The notes under the pieces are model-generated. The model was not told the origin of the DNA. It searched no databases and saw only the letters and a program-made list of their open reading frames with translations. A stretch of 64,000 bases of DNA, taken from assembly GCA_039725955.1 (NCBI GenBank), contig CP091033.1, positions 1,116,001 to 1,180,000 of the forward strand, in the 5' to 3' direction. Below are positions 44,816 to 51,879 of the stretch, one piece after another. Every line of letters starts with the position of its first letter. Position 1 is the stretch's first letter. The stretch comes from Sinorhizobium sp. B11. GTDB lineage: Bacteria; Pseudomonadota; Alphaproteobacteria; Rhizobiales; Rhizobiaceae. A program made the position numbers and the translations under genes.

Positions 44816-45163
44816 CTAAACTCCTCGAAGACTATCGCTCCAGAAATCAGGTGTCATTGGCGAGCCAAGCCGATACCAGCGCGACATCGTGCGAGGCACG
44901 CCGCGCTCTTCGTCCAAATAGAAGAGCTCGGTCGTGCATGCTGCGCGGTTGTCGGTGATGTCAGGATGTCCAATCGTGCGACCCACGAGGCACGGCACAC
45001 TTCTTTTGATGATGGCCCAGTCTTTGATGAGGACAAGACGCTCTGTTCTTTCAAGAGATCGTTCGACGTTTTCAAGGTCATCCGCGAGCCTGCGGAGCCG
45101 GACAGCAAGACGAGCTCGATACGCATCAGAACCACCGATATCATCCGAATCAACGTCAGACAT
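44816..45163 (-). CDS. Small DUF6634-like rhizobial protein
   Basis: 115 aa; ATG 45163 follows a strong CCGGAGG site. N-terminal helix-rich part (AYRARLAVRLRRLADDLENVERS) and a C-terminal half with CLVGRTIGHPDITDNRAACTTELFYLDEERGVPRTMSRWYRLG, the arrangement of the small rhizobial DUF6634 group that often lies next to XRE regulators and AAA genes. No enzyme motif. 69 bp upstream of the FtsH-like protease on the same strand, hence probably the first gene of that operon. Confidence 0.6.
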   Translation of the reverse strand: MSDVDSDDIGGSDAYRARLAVRLRRLADDLENVERSLERTERLVLIKDWAIIKRSVPCLVGRTIGHPDITDNRAACTTELFYLDEERGVPRTMSRWYRLGSPMTPDFWSDSLRGV

Positions 45164-45219
45164 TTTTCCTCCGGACCTTTGCGACTCATTTCTATCGCAT
45201 ATCGATTCTTATAGACTCC

Positions 45220-45245
45220 ATTTGGGATATTAATAGACCCCAAAT
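45220..45245. promoter_or_regulatory. Inverted-repeat operator ATTTGGG-N12-CCCAAAT
   Basis: Perfect 7-bp inverted repeat (45220-45226 and 45239-45245) with an AT-rich spacer (ATATTAATAGAC), placed in the 125-bp gap between the divergent DUF6634-like gene and the XRE gene. A TTGACA occurs at 45254. The position suits autoregulation by the XRE protein. Confidence 0.6.
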
Positions 45246-45288
45246 CAATAATGTTGACAATTTTTTCCTCGGTCGGCTTCTCGACGAC

Positions 45289-45846
45289 ATGAGGTTACCC
45301 GCACCACCAGAGGCCCTGAGGGTCGCCCGCGCGCTGATGATGCTTTCCCAGCGCGCTGCTGCCACGCGGGCAAACGTAACCCATCGGTACATATCGACAG
45401 CCGAAACCTCTGAATCCCTGGTCAGCTTCAATCTCGAATTGGTCGATTTCTACGTGAGCCAGGGTATCGAGTTTCTTGGGGCAGCGTCGGTGGGGCGCGA
45501 AGTTTCCCGCGCCGGAGCACGATGGCTCGCTCCGATCTCGCCTGAGGAAGTCCGAGGTTATAAGAGAGATTATCACGTAGAAGAGGCCGGGATATCGTTC
45601 CGTGCGGCTCGCGCTATGCTGGGTCACACGCGTGAACAGGTGGCGGAAGAAGCGAACCTGTCCGTTGCGGTCATAAGGGCTCTGGAAAGCGGGGAGCAAT
45701 GGCAGGAGTCTACCCGGACGCTGCAGGCTTACTATGAACGGAAAAACATAGAGTTCCTCGGCTGGAGCGATGCGTCATCCAAGCTGTTTTACGGGGTCGG
45801 CGTTAGGTGGAGCGCGGAGCGTGCCGTTGAGGGAATAGAGCGATAG
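45289..45846 (+). CDS. Transcriptional regulator with two tandem XRE-like HTH modules
   Basis: 185 aa made of two copies of the same ~75-residue unit. Unit 1 (about 11-80): ARALMMLSQRAAATRANVTHRYISTAE, FYVSQGIEFLGA, GARW. Unit 2 (about 103-175): ARAMLGHTREQVAEEANLSVAVIRALESG, YYERKNIEFLGW, GVRW. Each is the usual single-module rhizobial XRE protein (HTH followed by G/N-IEFLG and a GVRW end). Divergent from the DUF6634/protease genes with an inverted repeat between, so the likely repressor of that operon. One polypeptide with two HTHs could bind both arms without dimerising. Confidence 0.8.
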   Translation: MRLPAPPEALRVARALMMLSQRAAATRANVTHRYISTAETSESLVSFNLELVDFYVSQGIEFLGAASVGREVSRAGARWLAPISPEEVRGYKRDYHVEEAGISFRAARAMLGHTREQVAEEANLSVAVIRALESGEQWQESTRTLQAYYERKNIEFLGWSDASSKLFYGVGVRWSAERAVEGIER

Positions 45847-46306
45847 CCGGTTGTACTAGGACGGCATTCGGGAAGCCGAAATGCCTTTGCTCGGCTAGCC
45901 GGTTGACCCTCAAAAGAACGATTCAGTGATCTCAAAAGATCGATGTTTGCGCGAAATTCGGCGCAGAACTCTCTCGTTGAGGGTCGTGGCGAGCCAATTT
46001 CGCAACTGAATATTTTGCCAAACCCAGGGCAGTTGAAGTAATACACTACGCGAATTTTCAGATAGTTAGTCGAAATCGTAAGCCGAATCACCGGGGCGTC
46101 TGGATCATTTTTTTTCGCAAAAGATCATTTTGATTTGGGCCTATAGCCTGAAAAGAAGCCGAGTCTATGCCCGGAACTAGTTAAGGTTGCTGTTGCGATT
46201 GCCGCCGACAAGATATATCTCCGAAATGCCACTCGAAATTGTCTTTTTTCGCCACCGTTGCGATTGAGGTCAAACTTCTGAACCGATCACATCCCGGAGC
46301 GATCGA
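45847..46306. other. 460-bp junction region with several repeats
   Basis: Between the accessory block and the backbone-like sugar genes. It holds TAGCCGGTTG twice (45844-45853, 45896-45905), a 9-bp inverted pair GACCCTCAA (45905-45913) / TTGAGGGTC (45977-45985), a GATCT-CAAA-AGATC hairpin at 45928-45941, and GATCATTTT twice, 20 bp apart (46103, 46123). No gene is visible; the next gene starts at 46307. Confidence 0.5.
45863..45888 (+). terminator. Terminator-like hairpin after the duplicated-XRE gene
   Basis: GGCATT-CGG / CCG-A-AATGCC with GAAG loop, followed by TTTGC, 17 nt after the stop codon of the XRE gene. Confidence 0.6.
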
Positions 46307-47497
46307 ATGCATATCCAGCCGCAACACCGGATCTATGTCTGCTTCTTTCTCTTCGCGATCTCGATGGGTGCGCTACTCTCGCGCCTGCCCGACCTTCAGG
46401 ACGCACTGGCCGTCAATAAGTCCGAGCTCGGCCTGACGCTGATCGGCGCCGCAATCGGCGCGCTGATCTCCTTGACCTTCGCTTCGCCGCTGATTGCCCG
46501 CTTTGGTGCGCGCAAGACGGCGTTTCTGACGGTACTCGGCACGTCCGCTCTGCTGGCAACCATCCCCTGGGCCAACGCCGCCTGGCTGGTTTTCTTTATC
46601 CTTTTTTGTGAGGGCTTGCTGGCCGGCGCGCTGGAAATCAATCTCAATGTCGAGATCGATCGCATCGAGGCGCAACTCGGCCGCGGCGTGATGAACAGGG
46701 CGCATGGCTTCTGGAGCCTCGGATTCTTCCTGACCGCACTTGCCGGCTCCGCCGTACGTCAAGCGGGCGTGCCGATGCATCTGCATCTTGCGCTGACATT
46801 CACTTTCGTTCTGATCGTCGGCATTGTCGTGATCTCAGGCATTGAGAATGCGCCGGCCCGTGCCGGGGCCGAGCATGTGGATGGCCCAAGCATAGCGCTG
46901 CCGACATGGGGGCTCATGCCACTTTGCGTGATCGGCATTGCCGCATTTCTGGTGGAAGGCGCCGGCATCGACTGGTCAGCAATCTATATGCGAGATGTTT
47001 TCGCAGTCGAACCCTTTCTCGGCGGTCTTGGACTGACGCTATTTACCTTCTTCATGGCGATCGCCCGACTGTTTGTCGATCCGCTCGTCGACCGGTTTGG
47101 TGCGCGTGCGGTTGCAACGTTCTTGCTCATTTTCTCGACCATAGGACTTTGTGCCGTTTGGCTGGCGCCGCACCCCTATGTCGCGCTGCTCGGTTTTGCA
47201 TTGATGGGCGGCGGCTGCAGTGCGGTCTATCCTCTCGCCGTTTCCGCGGCAGCACAACGGACTGATCGCCCCGCCCATTTGAACGTTGCAGCCCTCGGGC
47301 AGATGTCCTTCGTCGTGTTCTTTCTGGCGCCACCCTTGCTCGGCTTCGTTGCCGAGCATGCGGGCATCAGGATCGCCTACCTCGTCTGCCTGCCGGTCAT
47401 CATTGTCGCCCTGTGTTTGACGAAGGCGCTGAAGCCCCGCGAAGTTGAAAGCAGGACAAGGATCGAAGCCACGGCCGATCAGGCCGCACGCGGCTGA
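46307..47497 (+). CDS. MFS transporter (YbjJ-like)
   Basis: 396 aa with 12 hydrophobic segments (YVCFFLFAISMGALLSRLPDLQDAL, GLTLIGAAIGALISLTFASPLIARFGARKTAFL, and so on). The LIARFGARKTA loop is the MFS motif A equivalent between TM2 and TM3, and the DRFGARAVATF loop its counterpart after TM8. The group starting HRIYVCFFLFAISMG with SRLPDLQ is the YbjJ/fucose-permease-like MFS set. Substrate unknown. Convergent with the LacI gene; high GC and typical rhizobial codon use, unlike the block to its left. Confidence 0.9.
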   Translation: MHIQPQHRIYVCFFLFAISMGALLSRLPDLQDALAVNKSELGLTLIGAAIGALISLTFASPLIARFGARKTAFLTVLGTSALLATIPWANAAWLVFFILFCEGLLAGALEINLNVEIDRIEAQLGRGVMNRAHGFWSLGFFLTALAGSAVRQAGVPMHLHLALTFTFVLIVGIVVISGIENAPARAGAEHVDGPSIALPTWGLMPLCVIGIAAFLVEGAGIDWSAIYMRDVFAVEPFLGGLGLTLFTFFMAIARLFVDPLVDRFGARAVATFLLIFSTIGLCAVWLAPHPYVALLGFALMGGGCSAVYPLAVSAAAQRTDRPAHLNVAALGQMSFVVFFLAPPLLGFVAEHAGIRIAYLVCLPVIIVALCLTKALKPREVESRTRIEATADQAARG

Positions 47498-47546
47498 GGC
47501 TCGATCTGCTCATCGCACCTTGGCCGCGCACAATGGCGCAGCCCCT

Positions 47547-48572
47547 TCAAGCTTGATCGGCTTGCCCGGCGGAACGGCGAAAGACGAGCGTACATGGCAG
47601 TCTCTCGACGCCTGGCTCGATCGCCTCGCCTTTCGACAAGGCAAGGATCGCTAGCCCCGCCCGATGACCAAGCTCCTTGAGTTCCATGTCGATGGTCGTC
47701 AACGGCGGACGTGTCTGCCGTGAGACGACCTCCCAATTGTCGAAACCGACCACCGCGACGTCGCCCGGGATGGAAATATTTCTGTCGCGCAGCGCGTCGA
47801 TGACGCCACGGGCGATCTCGTCGCTACCGCAGAAGATCGCATCCGGTTTTGCCCCGGATCGCGAGAAGACGGTTTCGATCGCCGCATGTCCCCACTCCTC
47901 CGACCAGTCGCCGAACATGACCTCGGCCGCCGACCCGACGAGCTCCCGATAGGCCTCGGCGCGGATGCAGGCAGCGCGATAGTTCTGCTCGCCGGTGATA
48001 TGCAGAATGCGCGACCGGCCGAGAGCCTGAAGATGTTCGACTGCGAGGCGCGCGCCTTGAGCATCATCGGGATGAAAGCTGACGCTGTCCGATGGCCCCT
48101 GCGCGAAGACATAGACCACCGGAATGCCCAGTTGTGTCAGTTCCGGAGGTGGCTCCATGTCGATGCGTGTCGCGGTGAAGATGATGCCGTCGACCTGTCT
48201 GTCGCGCAGCGCTTCGAGATGCAGTCTCGCCAGTCGCGGATCATTGTTGGTGGCACAGAGGAAAAGCGAGACGCCATGATCGACCAGCACTTCCGAGACG
48301 CCGCTCGCCATCGGCAAGGTTAGACGCCCATAGGTGTCGTTGGTCAGCATTCCAATCGCGTGGCTGCGCTTGGTCAGCAACCCACGCGCGAGCGCATTCG
48401 GGCGAAATCCGATTTCCTCGGCGATCCGCCTTACCTTTTCGCGGGTTTGGGCATTGGTTCGCCCGGTGCCGTTCAGCGCGTTCGAGGCCGTTGAAATACT
48501 TACCCCCGCAGCCTTCGCTACGTCACGGATCGTATGCCGGCCGCCACCAGTTTCTTTCAAATTCGCACCCAT
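47547..48572 (-). CDS. LacI-family transcriptional regulator
   Basis: 341 aa. N-terminal HTH with hinge: TIRDVAKAAGVSISTASNALNGTGRTNAQTREKVRRIAEEIGFRPNALARGLL. Then a periplasmic-binding-protein-like ligand domain (IGMLTNDTYGRLTLPMASGVSEVL; DAIFCGSDEIARGVIDALRDRNISIPGDVAVVGFDNWEV). Divergent from the sugar-binding protein gene; the gap contains a perfect long inverted repeat (48581-48633) only 9 nt from its start, so it represses itself and the ABC operon until its sugar inducer (probably an arabinose-containing saccharide, judging by the GH127 gene) is present. Confidence 0.93.
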   Translation of the reverse strand: MGANLKETGGGRHTIRDVAKAAGVSISTASNALNGTGRTNAQTREKVRRIAEEIGFRPNALARGLLTKRSHAIGMLTNDTYGRLTLPMASGVSEVLVDHGVSLFLCATNNDPRLARLHLEALRDRQVDGIIFTATRIDMEPPPELTQLGIPVVYVFAQGPSDSVSFHPDDAQGARLAVEHLQALGRSRILHITGEQNYRAACIRAEAYRELVGSAAEVMFGDWSEEWGHAAIETVFSRSGAKPDAIFCGSDEIARGVIDALRDRNISIPGDVAVVGFDNWEVVSRQTRPPLTTIDMELKELGHRAGLAILALSKGEAIEPGVERLPCTLVFRRSAGQADQA

Positions 48573-48580
48573 TCAACTAC

Positions 48581-48633
48581 TTTGTTAAAACCTTTTAGCA
48601 GAAAAAATTTAGCTGCTAAAAGGTTTTAACAAA
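48581..48633. promoter_or_regulatory. Double LacI-type operator forming a perfect 21-bp inverted repeat
   Basis: Arms 48581-48601 and 48613-48633 are exact reverse complements, separated by 11 bp (AAAAAATTTAG). Each arm is itself a pseudo-palindrome of LacI type (TTGTTAAAAC then CTTTTAGCAG, 7 of 10 symmetric). The two operator centres lie 31 bp apart, three helical turns. It overlaps the likely lacI promoter and sits upstream of the binding-protein promoter. Confidence 0.8.
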
Positions 48634-48644
48634 AACATGGCCTT

Positions 48645-48673
48645 TTGATGCATACAGCCTGTCGACATAAAAA
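48645..48673 (+). promoter_or_regulatory. Candidate sigma-70 promoter of the sugar ABC operon
   Basis: TTGATG (48645-48650), 17-bp spacer, TAAAAA (48668-48673), about 65 nt before the ATG at 48741 and immediately downstream of the right operator arm, so bound LacI would block polymerase. Confidence 0.4.
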
Positions 48674-48740
48674 ATTTTCTCATTTAACGTCGTCTTTGTC
48701 TCGAGGCAGAGGAGCCTCGCATAAGAGAAGGGGAACCCGC

Positions 48741-49985
48741 ATGATACATTTGAAAACCACCATTGCCGCTGTTGCACTGCTGGCGAGCTCTTCTCTCGCC
48801 AGCGCCGAAGAAATCACGCTATGGGTGCGGACATCTTCGGGTGCCGTGCTTCAGGGACTCGCCGAAAAATACAATGCCTCGCATTCCGACAAGGTTAATG
48901 TGACCCAGATCACCGCCGAGCAGATGGTGCCGAAGCTGGGCGCCGCGATCGCTGGCGGCGCAGCACCTGACGGCGCGGTCCTCGACCTGATCTATCTGCC
49001 GACCTTCGCCGCCAATGACAGCCTTGAGGACATCAGCGATTTCGTCAAGGGATTGCCCTATTCGGCGGCGCTCAGCCCATCGCATATCCGCCTTGCCACC
49101 TATGACGGCAAGGTCTACGGCGTGCCGGCCCTGCCCGATGCCTCGATCATCGCCTACAATACCGACCTCTTCAAGAAAGCCGGCCTCGACCCGGACAAGG
49201 CGCCTGCCTCCCTCGAGGAGATTGCTGCCGACGCGAAGAAGATCCATGCGCTCGACAAGGAAACCTATGGCTTCTATTTCGTCGCCAATTCCGGCAGCTG
49301 GTTGATCTACGATTTCCTGCCGCACCTCTGGGCTGCCAATGCCGATGTGCTCTCCGATGACGGCCGCACCGCCACCGTCGATACGCCGGCCATGCGCGAC
49401 ACGATTGCCGCCTATCGTGACATGTGGAAGGAAGGCGCGATCCATCCGACTTCACGTTCCGGCAACGGCAACAACGCCGTCGAAGCGTTTGCTTCCGGAA
49501 AGGTCGGCATCCTCATGACCGGCTCCTACATCGTCAACCTGCTGACCAGCAAATATCCGGACGTGAAGTTCGCGGTCGCCCCAATCCCCGGCCCGAAGGG
49601 CGGCGCATCGAGCTTTGCCGGCGGTGATACAGTGGCCCTCATCAAGGGCATCAGCGAGGGGAAGAAGAAGGTCGCGCTCGACTTCGTGAAATTCTACATG
49701 GAGCCCGAACAGCAGGTTTATATCACGCAGGAATCCGGCATGCCGTCGCGCACGGACCTTGCCAAGGAAGCCTACGCCAAATTCGACCCGCGCAACCTGA
49801 TCGCCTATGACATCCTCGCCAAAGCGCGCACGCCCTATACCTTCTCCTCGGATGAGTTGTTCGTCAGCCGCACCGGCCCGTTTCTCAACCTGATCCAGGG
49901 CACGATCTTCGGCGACGACGTCGATGGTTCGATCAAGAAGGCGCAGGACGACTTCACCAAGATCCTCGACCGCACAAACCCGTAA
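48741..49985 (+). CDS. Sugar ABC transporter substrate-binding protein (CUT1)
   Basis: 414 aa; AGAAGGGGAA precedes ATG 48741. Signal peptide MIHLKTTIAAVALLASSSLASA. Extracellular solute-binding family 1 plan: EITLWVRTSSGAVLQGLAEKYN, YGVPALPDASIIAYNTDLFKKAGLDPDKAPASLEE, SGKVGILMTGSYIVNLL, AVAPIPGPKGGASSFAGGD, then the C-terminal lobe helices (ALDFVKFYMEPEQQ). Periplasmic receptor delivering oligosaccharide to the permeases encoded next. The neighbouring GH127 enzyme suggests arabinofuranose-containing ligands. A very stable hairpin separates it from the permease genes. Confidence 0.93.
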   Translation: MIHLKTTIAAVALLASSSLASAEEITLWVRTSSGAVLQGLAEKYNASHSDKVNVTQITAEQMVPKLGAAIAGGAAPDGAVLDLIYLPTFAANDSLEDISDFVKGLPYSAALSPSHIRLATYDGKVYGVPALPDASIIAYNTDLFKKAGLDPDKAPASLEEIAADAKKIHALDKETYGFYFVANSGSWLIYDFLPHLWAANADVLSDDGRTATVDTPAMRDTIAAYRDMWKEGAIHPTSRSGNGNNAVEAFASGKVGILMTGSYIVNLLTSKYPDVKFAVAPIPGPKGGASSFAGGDTVALIKGISEGKKKVALDFVKFYMEPEQQVYITQESGMPSRTDLAKEAYAKFDPRNLIAYDILAKARTPYTFSSDELFVSRTGPFLNLIQGTIFGDDVDGSIKKAQDDFTKILDRTNP

Positions 49986-49995
49986 CAACATCTGA

Positions 49996-50019
49996 TGCGG
50001 GGCGGTCGTCCGCCCCGCA
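49996..50019 (+). terminator. Intercistronic hairpin between binding-protein and permease genes
   Basis: Ten-bp perfect GC-rich stem TGCGGGGCGG / CCGCCCCGCA with TCGT loop and no T-tract. Such hairpins between binding-protein and permease genes usually stabilise the upstream mRNA and give more receptor than permease. Confidence 0.65.
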
Positions 50020-50060
50020 CATTCCGGATTGCCGACGCGCGGTTTTGAAATCTTCGAGGA

Positions 50061-50987
50061 ATGACAGTGGTCGACACGCCGACAACACACATAAAACAGC
50101 CGGCCGCCGGGGAGCCGGAGCCGAAGGGGTGGCTGGGACTGGCCTTCATCCTGCCCGGCTTCCTCTTCATCCTGGTGCTGTTTCTCGTTCCGCTCGCCAT
50201 GACCATATGGATGAGCTTCTACAACTGGCCGCTACTCGGCCGGAAGAAATTCATCGGTCTTGCCAATTACAGCGAACTTCTCGGCGACATGCAGCTCTGG
50301 CATTCGCTCGGCTTTACCATGCTCTATACGGTGTTGGTGACGGCAGCGATTTTCGCCGTTGCCTTTCCGCTGGCGCTGCTCGTCGACCGCCCGCTGCGCT
50401 CCGCCGGCTTCTTCCGCACGATCTTCTTCATGCCTGTCGTGATCGGTTTCGGCGCGGCGTCGACGCTCTGGATGTGGCTGCTCAATCCAGACAGCGGCGT
50501 TTTCGCACAGGTGCTGCGCGGCATCGGTCTCATCAGCTCGGCACCTCGTCCGCTCGAGAGCTTCTGGCCGGCGATGGCCGTCATCATCCTGATGGTCGTG
50601 TGGAAGACTGCGGGCTTCACCATGGTCATCCTGCTGACCGGCCTGCAGGGCATTTCCAACGATGTCATCGAAGCCGCGAAGATCGACGGCGCCAGCGTCT
50701 TCAGCCGCTTCCGCCGTATCACCCTACCCCTGATGCGCAATTCGCTGGTGCTGGCGCTGGTTCTCAACGTCACTTCGTCCATGCTCGCCTTCGACCAGTT
50801 CTTCATCATCACCCAGGGCGGGCCTGAAAACAGCACGATCTCGGCGGTATTTTCGATCTATCTGGCGTCATTCTCGTCTTATCGGCTCGGCTACGGTTCG
50901 GCGCTCTCCTTTGCGCTGCTGATCGTGCTGGTCGCCATCAGCGCCATTCAATTCGTGCTGCTGCGCGAGCGGCCGGAGGAAGGCTAA
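50061..50987 (+). CDS. Sugar ABC transporter permease 1 (MalF/UgpA-like)
   Basis: 308 aa; six or more membrane segments starting with LAFILPGFLFILVLFLVPLAMTIWMSFYNW. The cytoplasmic EAA loop reads VIEAAKIDGASVFSRFRRITLPLMRNSLVL, the contact to the ATPase. Inner membrane. Its stop overlaps the next start (TAATG) for coupled translation. Partners: binding protein 48741-49985, second permease and the UgpC-type ATPase at 53821. Confidence 0.93.
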   Translation: MTVVDTPTTHIKQPAAGEPEPKGWLGLAFILPGFLFILVLFLVPLAMTIWMSFYNWPLLGRKKFIGLANYSELLGDMQLWHSLGFTMLYTVLVTAAIFAVAFPLALLVDRPLRSAGFFRTIFFMPVVIGFGAASTLWMWLLNPDSGVFAQVLRGIGLISSAPRPLESFWPAMAVIILMVVWKTAGFTMVILLTGLQGISNDVIEAAKIDGASVFSRFRRITLPLMRNSLVLALVLNVTSSMLAFDQFFIITQGGPENSTISAVFSIYLASFSSYRLGYGSALSFALLIVLVAISAIQFVLLRERPEEG

Positions 50988-51850
50988 TGACTCAAGCGAA
51001 GACAAACACCAATTCGCGCGGCGGCCAGACGGGATACCTCCTCTTCCTGCTCGTATCGATCCTGTTTGCGATCTTCTTCATCATGCCGATCGTCTGGTCG
51101 CTTGCCAATTCCTTCAAGCCGGCCGCCGAAGCGCTTGCCAATCCGGCTGCGCTCTTTTCGAAGACCTTCTCGCTGGAGAATTACCGCCGGCTCGAGAATG
51201 TCGGGGCCGGCTGGTATGTCTATGCCGCCAATTCCGTGATGATCGCGATCGGTACGGTTCTCCTGACCGTCATCGTCTCCGTGCCGGCCGGTTACGGCTT
51301 CTCCAAGTTCAGGTTTCCGGGCCAGTCGATCCTCTTCGTGCTGATCATGGCAACGATGATGATCCCGTTCCAGTCGATCCTGACGCCGCTGTTCTTGATC
51401 CTGAAACTGCTTGGATTGCAGAACAGCCTGGTCGGCCTGGTGCTGATCTACGTGACCTTCCAGTTGCCCTTTTCGGTCTTCATGATGCGCAATGCCTTTG
51501 ACGCCGTGCCGAAGGCGCTGATCGAGGCGGCGCGTATCGATGGGGCCTCGCAGGCGACGATCCTGCGCCGTATCATGCTGCCGATTGCGTTGCCGGGCGT
51601 CGCGACAGTGGCGATGTTTGCCTTCCTCAACTCGTGGAACGAGTTCCTGGCTGCCCTCATCTTCCTGTCGGACCAGAACAAGTTCACGCTGCCGATCATG
51701 CTCGTGAATGTCTCCTCCGGCCTTTACGGCATCATCGACTGGGGCGCCCTGCAGGCGGGCATCGCGGTCACCATGATCCCCTGCATCATCCTCTTCCTTC
51801 TTCTGCAACGCTATTATGTGCGCGGCCTGACGGCCGGCGCCGTGAAATGA
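50987..51850 (+). CDS. Sugar ABC transporter permease 2 (MalG/UgpE-like)
   Basis: 287 aa; six membrane segments (YLLFLLVSILFAIFFIMPIVWSLANSFK first). EAA loop LIEAARIDGASQATILRRIMLPIALPG, typical of CUT1 permeases. Overlaps the preceding stop by one base. Followed 29 bp later by the GH127 gene in the same operon. Confidence 0.93.
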   Translation: MTQAKTNTNSRGGQTGYLLFLLVSILFAIFFIMPIVWSLANSFKPAAEALANPAALFSKTFSLENYRRLENVGAGWYVYAANSVMIAIGTVLLTVIVSVPAGYGFSKFRFPGQSILFVLIMATMMIPFQSILTPLFLILKLLGLQNSLVGLVLIYVTFQLPFSVFMMRNAFDAVPKALIEAARIDGASQATILRRIMLPIALPGVATVAMFAFLNSWNEFLAALIFLSDQNKFTLPIMLVNVSSGLYGIIDWGALQAGIAVTMIPCIILFLLLQRYYVRGLTAGAVK

Positions 51851-51879
51851 AAAGCGGCCCGTCCGCTCAAGGAGTTCCA

